A stretch of DNA of 64,000 nucleotides from Ornithinibacillus xuwenensis. Its GTDB lineage: Bacteria; Bacillota; Bacilli; Bacillales; Amphibacillaceae. Position numbers and translations under genes: made by a program. The DNA is taken from contig NZ_JBDIML010000001.1 of the NCBI RefSeq assembly GCF_039614845.1, positions 1 through 64,000 of the forward strand, read 5' to 3'. Below, piece by piece: positions 33,654 to 42,947 of this stretch. The notes below the pieces were generated by a model, which ran no database searches, was not told where the DNA came from, and was given only the letters and a program-made list of their open reading frames with translations. Every line of letters begins with the position of its first letter. Positions within the stretch are counted from its first letter, which is position 1.

Positions 33654-35014
33654 GGATTTTTTCTTCTAAACCAATCATGATGTATGCGATGGGGATATTA
33701 TTAATCGTCATTTCTACTGGAATAGTATTTAGCCAGTTCATGAGCAATTATATTATTTTATTACTGGTGCTATTGACAGAATACATTATCCTCATGATGA
33801 TATTACACTATGTCTTTGACAAATATGTCAAACCAATCCGTAAAGCCACCGATACCCTGGATGAATTGGTTAGAGGGAATTTTCGAGCGAGAATGTATCA
33901 TCCTGCAACAGGAAGCATGGCCTCTCTATTAATGAAAATTAATGCGCTCGCACGTAGTCTAAGTGATTTATCGATTAATGAAAAAATGCAGGCAGAGCAG
34001 CTATCGACTGTTATTGAAAACATACAAAGTGGATTAGTTCTGATTGATGAGAAAGGCTACATTCATCTAGTCAATCAGAATTTCATCTCTATATTTGGAA
34101 AAACTGAACGTGATTATCTTGGTTATCTCTATTATGATGTCTTAGATAATGAGAAGATTCATAAAACGATTCAGTTGACTTTTTTATATGAAGAAAATGT
34201 GAAGGATTCTATTATGGTAGAGAATGGTGTAAAGCAATACTTTGAAGTTGTCGGTGCACCAATATTTGATGATCGAAATATGTTAAAAGGGGCAGTACTT
34301 GTTCTATATGACATAACAGAGCTGAAAAAGCTTGAAGCGATGCGGAAGGATTTTGTTGCGAATGTTTCACATGAGTTGAAAACCCCAATTACATCCATTC
34401 GTGGCTTTTCTGAAACATTGCTAGATGATGATTTACATGATAAGGAAACAGCTAGACATTTCTTGGGAATTATTAACGAGGAGAGCAAACGCCTTCAAAC
34501 CTTAATTGAAGATTTGCTCGCGTTATCAAAGCTTGAAAAAGAGGATTCACGATTAGTTTTTACGTCAATAAACATGTCTCAGTTATTAGAAGAAGTAATT
34601 CCGATGATGAATCAGCAAGCGACCCAAAGCGGAATCAAACTAAAAGTAGAAGCGGAAAGAGATCTCACATTTGTTGCAGACATGAACGGTGTAAAACAAG
34701 TTCTCATAAATTTGTTGGCGAATGCTATTAATTATTCTCACAAAGAAGACGAAGTTTCTTTAACAGTTGGGAAGCAGAATGACTTTATCCATATCACCAT
34801 TACAGATACTGGTATCGGCATTCCGAACGAAGCGCTGTCTAGAATCTTTGAACGGTTCTATCGTGTAGATAAAGCGAGAAGTCGTAATACAGGTGGTACT
34901 GGACTTGGACTTGCGATTGTCAAGCATATTGTAGAACTTCATAAAGGGAAAATTCATGTTGAAAGTGAACTAGAGATTGGAACTACCTTTCATATTTATT
35001 TTCCAATACAATAA
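33650..35014 (+). CDS. phoR: PhoR-type sensor histidine kinase lacking an extracytoplasmic domain
   Basis: Kinase partner of PhoP. 454 aa: two membrane helices (about 9-31 and 34-58) separated by only a few residues, HAMP (60-110), PAS (115-220), HisKA with phospho-His 241 in NVSHELKTPITS, and HATPase with N, G1 and G2 boxes (NLLANAINYS, DTGIGIPNE, GGTGLGLAIV). B. subtilis PhoR is longer because of a large domain between its helices; here it is missing, leaving the PAS domain as the likely sensor. Start GTG overlaps phoP. Confidence 0.92.
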   Translation: MRIFSSKPIMMYAMGILLIVISTGIVFSQFMSNYIILLLVLLTEYIILMMILHYVFDKYVKPIRKATDTLDELVRGNFRARMYHPATGSMASLLMKINALARSLSDLSINEKMQAEQLSTVIENIQSGLVLIDEKGYIHLVNQNFISIFGKTERDYLGYLYYDVLDNEKIHKTIQLTFLYEENVKDSIMVENGVKQYFEVVGAPIFDDRNMLKGAVLVLYDITELKKLEAMRKDFVANVSHELKTPITSIRGFSETLLDDDLHDKETARHFLGIINEESKRLQTLIEDLLALSKLEKEDSRLVFTSINMSQLLEEVIPMMNQQATQSGIKLKVEAERDLTFVADMNGVKQVLINLLANAINYSHKEDEVSLTVGKQNDFIHITITDTGIGIPNEALSRIFERFYRVDKARSRNTGGTGLGLAIVKHIVELHKGKIHVESELEIGTTFHIYFPIQ

Positions 35015-35045
35015 ACATCTTCCGAGTGATGAAGGTGTTTTTTTG
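35015..35045 (+). terminator. Terminator after phoR
   Basis: ACATCTTC pairs with GAAGGTGT (one G-U) over 8 nt, followed by seven T residues. Confidence 0.75.
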
Positions 35046-35186
35046 TTATACTGAGGTAGAAATATAATCGACATAACCCTAAATGTGTCTGCTCAGTTTT
35101 ATTGGCAAATAGACATATTTTGTACGGAAGCTTCTGGAAATGGTAAAATATACGAAATAAAAGAGGCGTTAAGGAGGAGGTAACAT

Positions 35187-37823
35187 ATGTCCAATAAATT
35201 AGTACTGATTGATGGCAATAGTATCACATATCGTGCTTTTTTTGCACTTCCATTATTAAATAATGATAAAGGAGTGTACACAAATGCAGTTTACGGATTT
35301 ACAACGATGTTGCTTAGGATCTTGGAGGAGCAAAAGCCAACACATATCCTAGTTGCATTTGACGCTGGTAAGACAACGTTTAGACATAATACATATCAAG
35401 AATATAAGGGTGGTAGACAAAAGACGCCACCTGAACTATCAGAGCAATTCCCGCTTGTAAAAGAATTACTTAATGCCTTTAATATTCGTCACTATCAATT
35501 AGAGCAATATGAAGCAGATGATATAATTGGTACCTTATCGAAACATGGGAATGAAAATAACTGGGATATATCCATTATTTCTGGAGATAAGGATATGCTT
35601 CAACTTGTCTCTGATAACGTTACGGTAAACGTTACTAAAAAAGGTATTAGTGATGTGGAAGCCTATACACCTGACTATTTGATAGAAAAAATGGAAATTA
35701 CGTCAGACCAAATTATTGATTTAAAGGCACTGATGGGTGATAGCTCGGATAATATTCCAGGTGTACCTGGTGTTGGGCAAAAGACGGCAACAAAGCTATT
35801 AAAAGAATATGAGACACTAGAGAATTTATACGAGCATCTAGATGAAGTTAGTGGAAAGAAATTAAAAGAGAATTTAACGAATCATAAAGATGATGCATTC
35901 ATGAGTAAAGAGCTCGCTACCATTAATTGTGATTCACCAATTGAAATAGCGCTAGATGATTTACCATATAGTGGATATAAAGAACAAGATGTTGCTGCCT
36001 TGTTTAAGGATCTAGGCTTTCAATCGCTTTTAAATCGAGTAAGTTCAGATGAAGCTGATGAAGAATCGAATGAAGTACTAGAAGATATATCCTATACAAT
36101 TGTTGAGGAAATAACACCTGAAATGTTTATAGGAGAAGAAGCTTTAATCCTTGAAATGTTATCAGATAGTTATCATACAGCACCAATTGAAGGGATTGGG
36201 GTTGTTAATCGAGAAAATGCTTATTTTATTCCGACTGAGGTGGCCATCAATTCTGACGTGTTTAAGGATTGGGCAGAGGGTACTTCGAATAAAAAAGTAG
36301 TCTTTGACGCCAAGAAATCGTTAGTATCTTTGCTGAAAAAAGGTATTCACTTAAAGGGAATCACCTTTGATGTACTACTAGCTTCCTATTTGCTAGACCC
36401 ATCAGAAAATAATCACGATATTCCTGCAATTGGACATCGTATGGGAATGAAGTCCGTTCGATTTGATGAGGAGGTCTATGGAAAAGGGGCAAAAATGAAG
36501 GTTCCTGAACAAGAAAAATTAGCGGAGCACGTTGTACGTAAAACGAGCTTATTGTTTGAGCTTCAAAAAAAGATGGAAGAAGAGCTTCAGGAGAATGAAT
36601 TATTCGACTTATTAAATACATTGGAAATGCCGTTGGCGTTAATCCTTGGTGAAATGGAACATACTGGGGTAGTCGTTGATGTAGAGCGCCTAGAACAAAT
36701 GGGGACGGATTTAAGGAAACGATTAGATGAGATTGAAAGAGAAATCTACGAGATTGCTGGAGAAACCTTTAATTTAAATTCCCCAAAGCAGTTAGGTCCG
36801 ATTCTATTTGAAAAGCTAGGATTACGCGTGATTAAGAAAACAAAGACAGGTTATTCAACTGCTGCTGACGTTTTGGAGCAGTTAGAAAATGACCATGAGA
36901 TCATTCCTAAAATTTTATTATATCGACAATTAGGTAAGCTTCAGTCTACGTATATTGAAGGACTATTAAAAGTTGTTGATAAGAATACCAATAAGATTCA
37001 TACCCGCTATAATCAGGCGTTAACACAAACTGGAAGATTAAGCTCAATCGACCCTAACTTACAAAATATACCAATAAGACTTGAAGAGGGACGGAAAATT
37101 AGACAAGCCTTTGTTCCTTCAGAAAAAGAATGGATTATGTTTGCTGCAGATTACTCGCAAATTGAATTAAGAGTACTTGCACATATTGCGAAGGATGAAA
37201 AATTGATTGCAGCTTTTCAAAATGGATTAGACATTCATACACAAACTGCAATGGATGTATTCCATGTTACAGAAGATGAAGTAACATCAAATATGCGTCG
37301 ACAAGCAAAGGCAGTTAATTTTGGTATTGTCTATGGAATTAGTGATTACGGTCTATCGCAAAATCTTGGAATTACTCGTAAAGAAGCGAAACAGTTTATT
37401 GATCGATATCTTGAGAGTTATCCGGGTGTCAAAGCTTATATGGATGATATCGTTCAAGAGGCAAAGCAAAAGGGCTATGTAACTACTTTGATGAATCGAA
37501 GAAGATATTTGCCAGATATCACAAGCAGAAACTTTAATCTAAGAAGCTTTGCAGAGAGAACGGCAATGAACACACCAATTCAAGGTACTGCTGCTGACAT
37601 CATTAAAAAAGCTATGATCGATTTAGATGAGAAGCTAAAAGAAGAGAAGCTAAAAGCGCGTGTGCTGTTGCAAGTGCATGATGAATTAATTATTGAAGCT
37701 CCTAAGGAAGAATTGGAGAAATTGAAGGAAATTGTGCCAGCTATGATGGAAAACACAGTTGAATTAAATGTTCCTCTAAAGGCGGAATATGCTTATGGAG
37801 ATAGTTGGTATGATGCTAAATAA
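35187..37823 (+). CDS. polA: DNA polymerase I
   Basis: Repair and Okazaki-fragment polymerase. 878 aa: 5' nuclease domain 1-290 (LIDGNSITYRAFFALP, GDKDMLQLV, GDSSDNIPGVPGVGQKTA), a 3'-5' exonuclease-like domain (300-470) lacking the DxE metal ligands as in other Bacilli, and the polymerase domain (SSIDPNLQNIPIR, FAADYSQIELRVLAHI, RRQAKAVNFGIVYGIS, LLQVHDELIIEAP). AAGGAGGAGG precedes ATG 35187. First of a close polA-mutM-coaE group. Confidence 0.97.
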   Translation: MSNKLVLIDGNSITYRAFFALPLLNNDKGVYTNAVYGFTTMLLRILEEQKPTHILVAFDAGKTTFRHNTYQEYKGGRQKTPPELSEQFPLVKELLNAFNIRHYQLEQYEADDIIGTLSKHGNENNWDISIISGDKDMLQLVSDNVTVNVTKKGISDVEAYTPDYLIEKMEITSDQIIDLKALMGDSSDNIPGVPGVGQKTATKLLKEYETLENLYEHLDEVSGKKLKENLTNHKDDAFMSKELATINCDSPIEIALDDLPYSGYKEQDVAALFKDLGFQSLLNRVSSDEADEESNEVLEDISYTIVEEITPEMFIGEEALILEMLSDSYHTAPIEGIGVVNRENAYFIPTEVAINSDVFKDWAEGTSNKKVVFDAKKSLVSLLKKGIHLKGITFDVLLASYLLDPSENNHDIPAIGHRMGMKSVRFDEEVYGKGAKMKVPEQEKLAEHVVRKTSLLFELQKKMEEELQENELFDLLNTLEMPLALILGEMEHTGVVVDVERLEQMGTDLRKRLDEIEREIYEIAGETFNLNSPKQLGPILFEKLGLRVIKKTKTGYSTAADVLEQLENDHEIIPKILLYRQLGKLQSTYIEGLLKVVDKNTNKIHTRYNQALTQTGRLSSIDPNLQNIPIRLEEGRKIRQAFVPSEKEWIMFAADYSQIELRVLAHIAKDEKLIAAFQNGLDIHTQTAMDVFHVTEDEVTSNMRRQAKAVNFGIVYGISDYGLSQNLGITRKEAKQFIDRYLESYPGVKAYMDDIVQEAKQKGYVTTLMNRRRYLPDITSRNFNLRSFAERTAMNTPIQGTAADIIKKAMIDLDEKLKEEKLKARVLLQVHDELIIEAPKEELEKLKEIVPAMMENTVELNVPLKAEYAYGDSWYDAK

Positions 37824-37835
37824 GGAGTAAACATA

Positions 37836-38663
37836 ATGCCAGAATTACCAGAGGTTGAAACAATACGAAATACATTAAAACGATTTATTCTTAATCGAAC
37901 AATTGATCATGTATCTGTATACTGGCCAAATATTATTAAAAAGCCAGATGATGTGGAACACTTTAAACAACTTTTACATGGTCAAACTATTCAAGATATT
38001 GGTCGAAAAGGTAAGTTCTTATTATTCGAGCTCACAGATTATACATTGATTTCTCATCTAAGGATGGAAGGAAAGTATAGTGTCCATTATAAGGATGAGC
38101 CAATTAAAAAGCATACACATGTGATTTTCTCTTTTACAACTGAGGAGGAACTACGCTATAACGATGTACGAAAATTTGGTACCATGCACATTGTGAAAAA
38201 AGGTGAAGAATGTAATCAGAAACCGCTAAATCAATTAGGTCCAGATCCGTTTGATAAGGAATTTACATTCGATTATTTTTATAAAAAATTTAAAAATACG
38301 AACAGATCGATAAAGTCCGTACTACTTGATCAAACGGTAGTTGCTGGTTTAGGGAATATTTATGTTGATGAGACCTTGTTTAAGGCGAGAGTCCATCCGT
38401 TGAAGAAATCGGATAAGCTAACGAAGAAGGAAGTTCAGGAAATTCAAAAGCAAGCCATTCATACCCTAGAGGAAGCGGTTGCTCAAGGTGGTACAACAAT
38501 ACGTTCCTATGTGAATAGCCAAGGTGAAATGGGTATGTTTCAACAGGAGTTATCTGTCTATGGACAGGAAAATAAGGGCTGTAAAAATTGCGGGAAACCA
38601 ATTACAAAAATGAAGGTTGGCGGTCGTGGTACACATATTTGTCTTAACTGCCAGAAGCTATAA
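37836..38663 (+). CDS. mutM: Formamidopyrimidine-DNA glycosylase
   Basis: Excises 8-oxoguanine and formamidopyrimidines and nicks the abasic site. 275 aa: catalytic N-terminal PELPEVETIRN (Pro1 nucleophile after Met removal), H2TH region with GLGNIYVDETLFKA, and a C-terminal zinc finger (CKNCGKP and CLNC). AAGGAG lies 8-9 bases before ATG 37836, 12 bases after polA. Placement with polA is a conserved base-excision repair pairing in Bacillaceae. Confidence 0.97.
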   Translation: MPELPEVETIRNTLKRFILNRTIDHVSVYWPNIIKKPDDVEHFKQLLHGQTIQDIGRKGKFLLFELTDYTLISHLRMEGKYSVHYKDEPIKKHTHVIFSFTTEEELRYNDVRKFGTMHIVKKGEECNQKPLNQLGPDPFDKEFTFDYFYKKFKNTNRSIKSVLLDQTVVAGLGNIYVDETLFKARVHPLKKSDKLTKKEVQEIQKQAIHTLEEAVAQGGTTIRSYVNSQGEMGMFQQELSVYGQENKGCKNCGKPITKMKVGGRGTHICLNCQKL

Positions 38664-38674
38664 GGGGGACAATT

Positions 38675-39274
38675 ATGGCGTTAGTAATCGGGTTGACAGG
38701 TAGTATTGCGAGTGGGAAAAGCACGGTATCGGCAATGTTTCATACACTAAACATTCCCGTTATTGATGCTGACAAAATAGCTAGAGAAGTTGTTGAGCCT
38801 AATGAAAAAGCATATCAGGAAATTGTCAAGGAGTTTGGTAGGGAGGTATTATTTCCTGATAACACGCTTGACCGTAAAAAATTAGGATCTATTATCTTCT
38901 CCAATGATGAGAAACGTCAAAGGTTGAATGCAATCGTTCACCCAGCTGTCCGTAATCGGATGCTAGAACAAAAAGAAGCATTAATAGTGCAGGGAGAAAA
39001 TTGCATTGTGATGGATATTCCACTGTTATTTGAAAGTAAATTAACACATTTGGTAGATAAAGTGTTAGTGGTATATGTTGATGAATCGGTTCAGTTACAT
39101 CGTTTAATGGCCAGAGATGAATCTAGGGCTGAAGACGCGTTGGAACGAATTAATTCACAAATACCTGTTAAAGAGAAAACAAAGCTTGCTAATGCAGTGA
39201 TTGATAACAATGGGACCCAAGATGAATCATTTGAACAATTAAAAGAAATACTTCGTGAATGGAATGTATTCTAG
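38675..39274 (+). CDS. coaE: Dephospho-CoA kinase
   Basis: Last step of coenzyme A synthesis. 199 aa: P-loop GLTGSIASGKST at 6-17, DADKIAREVVEP, HPAVRNRM, and the DIPLLFESKL segment. AAGGGGG precedes ATG 38675, 11 bases after mutM. B. subtilis has ytaF between mutM and coaE; here it is absent. Terminator follows. Confidence 0.96.
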   Translation: MALVIGLTGSIASGKSTVSAMFHTLNIPVIDADKIAREVVEPNEKAYQEIVKEFGREVLFPDNTLDRKKLGSIIFSNDEKRQRLNAIVHPAVRNRMLEQKEALIVQGENCIVMDIPLLFESKLTHLVDKVLVVYVDESVQLHRLMARDESRAEDALERINSQIPVKEKTKLANAVIDNNGTQDESFEQLKEILREWNVF

Positions 39275-39278
39275 CAAT

Positions 39279-39313
39279 CAAAACTCAAAGGATTATCCTT
39301 TGAGTTTTTTTGT
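39279..39313 (+). terminator. Terminator after coaE
   Basis: AAACTCAAAGGA pairs with TCCTTTGAGTTT over TTA, then a T-run. Confidence 0.9.
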
Positions 39314-39339
39314 GATTATAATTCCTTTTATTTTATTAA

Positions 39340-39350
39340 TATGTTATACT
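39340..39350 (+). promoter_or_regulatory. CcpN-type operator over the gapB -10
   Basis: TATGTTATACT fits the CcpN consensus TRTGHYATAYW at all positions and contains the likely -10 box TATACT (39345-39350). CcpN represses gapB in B. subtilis under glycolytic conditions. The ccpN gene itself is not in the window. Confidence 0.6.
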
Positions 39351-39398
39351 TTATTCAAATAATGGATAATTAGTATATCACATTTAGGAGGACTTATG

Positions 39399-40427
39399 AT
39401 GAGTAAAACTCGAATTGCCATTAGTGGATTTGGACGAATTGGAAGAATGGTCTTTAGGCAAGCAATTAATGATCATCATTTAGAGGTTGTTGCAATCAAC
39501 GCAAGTTATCCTCCAGAAACATTAGCACACCTTATTAAATATGATAGTGTTCATGGAATTTTCAACGGAGATGTGAAAGCGCTTCAAGACGCTTTAGAAG
39601 TAAATGGACAGCGAATTGAACTTGTAAACTTTAGAGAGCCTGACAAATTGCCATGGAATCGTTTAGCGATCGATGTTGTCATTGATGCTACTGGAAAGTT
39701 TAAAACAAAAGCAGATGCTGGATTACATTTAATTGCCGGAGCAAAAAAGGTTGTTATTACTGCACCTGGAAAACAAGTTGATCGAACCATTGTCATGGGA
39801 GTCAATCATGATACGTATGATGAAGAAATTGATGATGTAATCTCAAATGCATCGTGTACGACAAACTGTTTAGCACCAGTTGTAAAAGTATTAGATGATA
39901 ATTTCAACATTAAAAATGGGCTTATGACAACTGTTCATGCTTTTACAAATGATCAAAAGAATTTAGATAACCCACATAAAGATTTACGACGCGCAAGGGG
40001 ATGTACGCAATCAATAATACCAACCTCAACAGGCGCAGCAAAAGCATTAGGGGAAGTATTACCACACTTGAATGGAAAATTACATGGAATGGCATTACGA
40101 GTTCCTACACCTAATGTATCATTAGTTGACTTAGTAATTGATGTTGAAGAGCCTGTTACGGAAGAAATTGTTAATCGTGCATTTCAGGAAGCTGCCAATG
40201 GTCGGATGGCAGGAATCATTCAATATAGTGAGGAACCACTAGTTTCAATTGATTATACAACATCGGAATACTCAGCAATCATTGATGGGTTATCCACAAT
40301 GGTTATGGGTGATAGAAAAATTAAGGTACTGGCATGGTATGATAACGAGTGGGGTTATTCTACAAGAGTAATTGATTTAGTTAAATACGTCGGGACTTTT
40401 CTAGCGGAGAAAAAAGTATCTGTATAA
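39399..40427 (+). CDS. gapB: NADP-dependent glyceraldehyde-3-phosphate dehydrogenase, gluconeogenic
   Basis: Runs the GAPDH step in the gluconeogenic direction. 342 aa: GFGRIGRMVFR, SNASCTTNCLAPV with the catalytic Cys, TVHAFTNDQ, and WYDNEWGYS. Residues at the start of strand 2 (VVAINASYPPETLAHLIKYD) lack the Asp typical of NAD-specific GapA, supporting NADP use. The second of two adjacent ATGs (39399) is better spaced from AGGAGG. Location next to coaE/nrdR is that of gapB in B. subtilis. Confidence 0.94.
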   Translation: MSKTRIAISGFGRIGRMVFRQAINDHHLEVVAINASYPPETLAHLIKYDSVHGIFNGDVKALQDALEVNGQRIELVNFREPDKLPWNRLAIDVVIDATGKFKTKADAGLHLIAGAKKVVITAPGKQVDRTIVMGVNHDTYDEEIDDVISNASCTTNCLAPVVKVLDDNFNIKNGLMTTVHAFTNDQKNLDNPHKDLRRARGCTQSIIPTSTGAAKALGEVLPHLNGKLHGMALRVPTPNVSLVDLVIDVEEPVTEEIVNRAFQEAANGRMAGIIQYSEEPLVSIDYTTSEYSAIIDGLSTMVMGDRKIKVLAWYDNEWGYSTRVIDLVKYVGTFLAEKKVSV

Positions 40428-40445
40428 ATTATCATAGATTTAGAT

Positions 40446-40484
40446 AAAGGATTGAGCATCGTTCAACATGCTCAATCCTTTTTA
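40446..40484 (+). terminator. Terminator after gapB
   Basis: AAAGGATTGAGCAT pairs with ATGCTCAATCCTTT over 8 nt, followed by T residues. Confidence 0.88.
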
Positions 40485-40654
40485 GTATGGAGTAGGTGAA
40501 ACCTATTGCAACTTACCGGAAAAGATACTATTATCTTCTTCTTTTCGATACACTAGCTTCTAGCAAATTTATACTAGGGTAATTTTATAAAACATGTTAA
40601 AATAAATAGAGTTATATGTATATCGGATCTGTATGAAAATGGGAGTTGGATGAA

Positions 40655-41044
40655 ATGTCTGTTGGTAAAAAAATATCTAGGATTCTTAATAATCAATCAG
40701 AAACGAATGAAAATCACTGGGATAAAGAACTTCAAACACATTATTATAAAACAACAAAAGACAAAGGATTAGCAAAGCTAGAAGAAATAATAAATCGTTC
40801 TAATCATTATAGCGTTAATTCAATATCTGTCGATCATGGGGAAATTAGCTTTAATGTCGTGAAAGGGAAAAAGGCCTTTGTAATTGCAACAGTTATTATG
40901 GTACGACCATATCAAACTGCAATTGATTTTACGGTTACGACTGAATCGACACTTCCTTTTGATTTCGGATATAGTGCAAAGCTAATAAAGCAGCTATATG
41001 CCGTCATAAATAAAGAGCTGCAACTTATTGAAAAGAATCATTAA
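40655..41044 (+). CDS. Conserved cytosolic protein of unknown function
   Basis: A 129-aa soluble protein with no signal or membrane segment: a charged helical N-terminus and an alpha-beta C-terminal part. I recognise no domain. GGGAG nine bases upstream sets ATG 40655. It occupies the slot between gapB and nrdR where B. subtilis carries speD, but it shows none of the AdoMet decarboxylase motifs, so it is not SpeD. It is 28 bases from nrdR and probably cotranscribed with it. Confidence 0.75.
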   Translation: MSVGKKISRILNNQSETNENHWDKELQTHYYKTTKDKGLAKLEEIINRSNHYSVNSISVDHGEISFNVVKGKKAFVIATVIMVRPYQTAIDFTVTTESTLPFDFGYSAKLIKQLYAVINKELQLIEKNH

Positions 41045-41072
41045 TAGTTGCCAGGTGAATGGAGTTTAACAG

Positions 41073-41540
41073 ATGAGATGTTCAAATTGTCAATATAAAA
41101 ATACGAAAGTTTTAGATTCAAGACCAATTGAAGAGGGACGCTCTATTCGGAGAAGACGTGAATGTGAAAAGTGCGGACATCGTTTTACGACGTTTGAACG
41201 GATAGAGGAAGTACCACTTATTGTTGTGAAAAAAGACGGTGCAAGGCAAGAATATAGCCGTGAAAAACTAATTCGAGGATTAATTAAAGCATGTGAGAAA
41301 AGACCTGTTTCGATTGAAAAAATAGAATCCATTGCAGTGGATGTTGAGAAAGAGTTACGTAATACAGGCGCTTCCGAAATTGATAGCAAGGAAATAGGGG
41401 AAATGGTCATGGAACGTTTATCTAAAGTGGATGACGTAGCATATGTGCGTTTTGCTTCGGTATATCGTCAATTTAAAGACATAAACGTTTTCTTAGATGA
41501 ATTAAAAGATTTAATGCAATCAGAACGAAATAAATCTTGA
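41073..41540 (+). CDS. nrdR: Transcriptional repressor NrdR
   Basis: Senses dATP/ATP and represses ribonucleotide reductase genes. 155 aa: zinc ribbon CSNC and CEKCGHRF (residues 3-34), then an ATP-cone (about 49-139, VVKKDGARQEYSREKLIRG). The family standard in length and motifs. ATG 41073 lies behind a moderate GGAG site. Immediately followed by dnaB and dnaI, the usual Firmicutes replication cluster. Confidence 0.96.
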   Translation: MRCSNCQYKNTKVLDSRPIEEGRSIRRRRECEKCGHRFTTFERIEEVPLIVVKKDGARQEYSREKLIRGLIKACEKRPVSIEKIESIAVDVEKELRNTGASEIDSKEIGEMVMERLSKVDDVAYVRFASVYRQFKDINVFLDELKDLMQSERNKS

Positions 41541-41568
41541 TGATACGTACAAGGAAGGAAGGGTTAAG

Positions 41569-42924
41569 TTGAACTACATCGGAAAGATATTACCAGTAGA
41601 TGGCTATAGTGTTGCCTTAAATGGCAATCTACCAGTTGACTATACGAAAGCATTAACCCATCTTTACCAACCTTTACTCGGAATAAAAGCAATTATGTTA
41701 TATCAAACTTTACTACATGAAATAGAGTTCCAACGAGAAGAATCTACAATCCAAACCCATCATACTTTAATGAATTATTTAAATATCCCGCTTGACGAAA
41801 TTTATGAAGCAAGACTTAAGCTGGAGGGAATAGGTCTATTAAAAACCTTTGAACATGAAACGTCGGAAAAAACGATTTACCATTATGCGCTTCAATGCCC
41901 ATTCTCACCTCATGCTTTCTTTCAGGATGCCATGCTAACGCAGCTCCTATCGCATCATATCGGCAAAGCAAAGTTCAATATGATTCGTTCAGCATATGTA
42001 GATCGAATGGCTAATGCGCATCCTATAGGGCAAAATGTTACGGCATCATTTAGTGATGTATTTGACACGATTATTCCAGAAATGGGTGTTCAATCATTAG
42101 ACCAGACAACTGAAAATACTGGTCCAGAGCTTGAAGCTATTGACTTTTTATGGCTTGAACAAATGTTAAAGTCACGTATGATACCTTATAAACGAGTGCT
42201 AACCGCTGAGAACAAACGAGTTATGACACAAATGCTACAACTATATGGCTTAGCACAATATGAACTTGAAAAATGCGTGTTGTGGGCGTTAACGGATGAG
42301 AATTATCTAGATGTAGAAGAATTTAAGGAAGCATGTCATGATGCATTTAAGACATCAAAAAAACAAGCAACAATCCAATTAGTACCTAAAACACCTACCA
42401 AGGCAGCACCGGTAGATAATTCTGCCCCACAAACAAAAGAGGAACAACTCATTCGGGAGTTAGAGAACATTTCACCTAAGCAATTATTAGAAGACTTATC
42501 AAGCGGTAATCATGCTTCTGAACAAGATTTGAAGGTGATTCGTGAGATTATGACGACACAGGGACTCCCATCTCCAGTTATGAATGTATTAATTCATTAC
42601 GTGTTACTGCAATCGAATATGAAGTTATCAAAAGCTTATCTAGAAAAGATTGCTAGTCACTGGTCTCGAGCAAATTTAAAAACAGCAAGAGAAGCCATGA
42701 TGTTTGCAAAGCAAGAGAAAGAGCGTTATCGTAGCTCTACGGAGAAACAAACAACGAGTAAGTATTATAAAAAGCGAACATCAACAGAGGTTATTCCAGA
42801 TTGGTTTAAGGATCGTAAGCAAACACCGACTGCAAAACAATCCGAATCATCAGTTGATCTGGAAAAAGAAAAAGCAGAAATCGAAAATCTACTGAAGCAA
42901 TATGCGAGTAGTAATAAAAAATAA
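41569..42924 (+). CDS. dnaB: Replication initiation and membrane attachment protein DnaB
   Basis: Firmicutes helicase-loading co-factor acting with DnaD and DnaI (not the helicase itself). 451 aa: N-terminal winged-helix DDBH1 domain (1-130), a helical DDBH2 domain (about 300-400) including the YxxxIxxxWxxxxxxT-like stretch YLEKIASHWSRANLKT, and a basic/acidic tail. Start is TTG 41569 behind AAGGAAGGAAGGG. Coupled closely to dnaI (23-base gap). Confidence 0.92.
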   Translation: MNYIGKILPVDGYSVALNGNLPVDYTKALTHLYQPLLGIKAIMLYQTLLHEIEFQREESTIQTHHTLMNYLNIPLDEIYEARLKLEGIGLLKTFEHETSEKTIYHYALQCPFSPHAFFQDAMLTQLLSHHIGKAKFNMIRSAYVDRMANAHPIGQNVTASFSDVFDTIIPEMGVQSLDQTTENTGPELEAIDFLWLEQMLKSRMIPYKRVLTAENKRVMTQMLQLYGLAQYELEKCVLWALTDENYLDVEEFKEACHDAFKTSKKQATIQLVPKTPTKAAPVDNSAPQTKEEQLIRELENISPKQLLEDLSSGNHASEQDLKVIREIMTTQGLPSPVMNVLIHYVLLQSNMKLSKAYLEKIASHWSRANLKTAREAMMFAKQEKERYRSSTEKQTTSKYYKKRTSTEVIPDWFKDRKQTPTAKQSESSVDLEKEKAEIENLLKQYASSNKK

Positions 42925-42947
42925 TCATTTTCAAGGATGATTTAGAG

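Noticed and set aside
40655..41044. Calling this gene speD from its position
   Set aside because: None of the AdoMet decarboxylase motifs (such as the self-cleaving Ser with flanking His-Ser-Phe pattern) is present.
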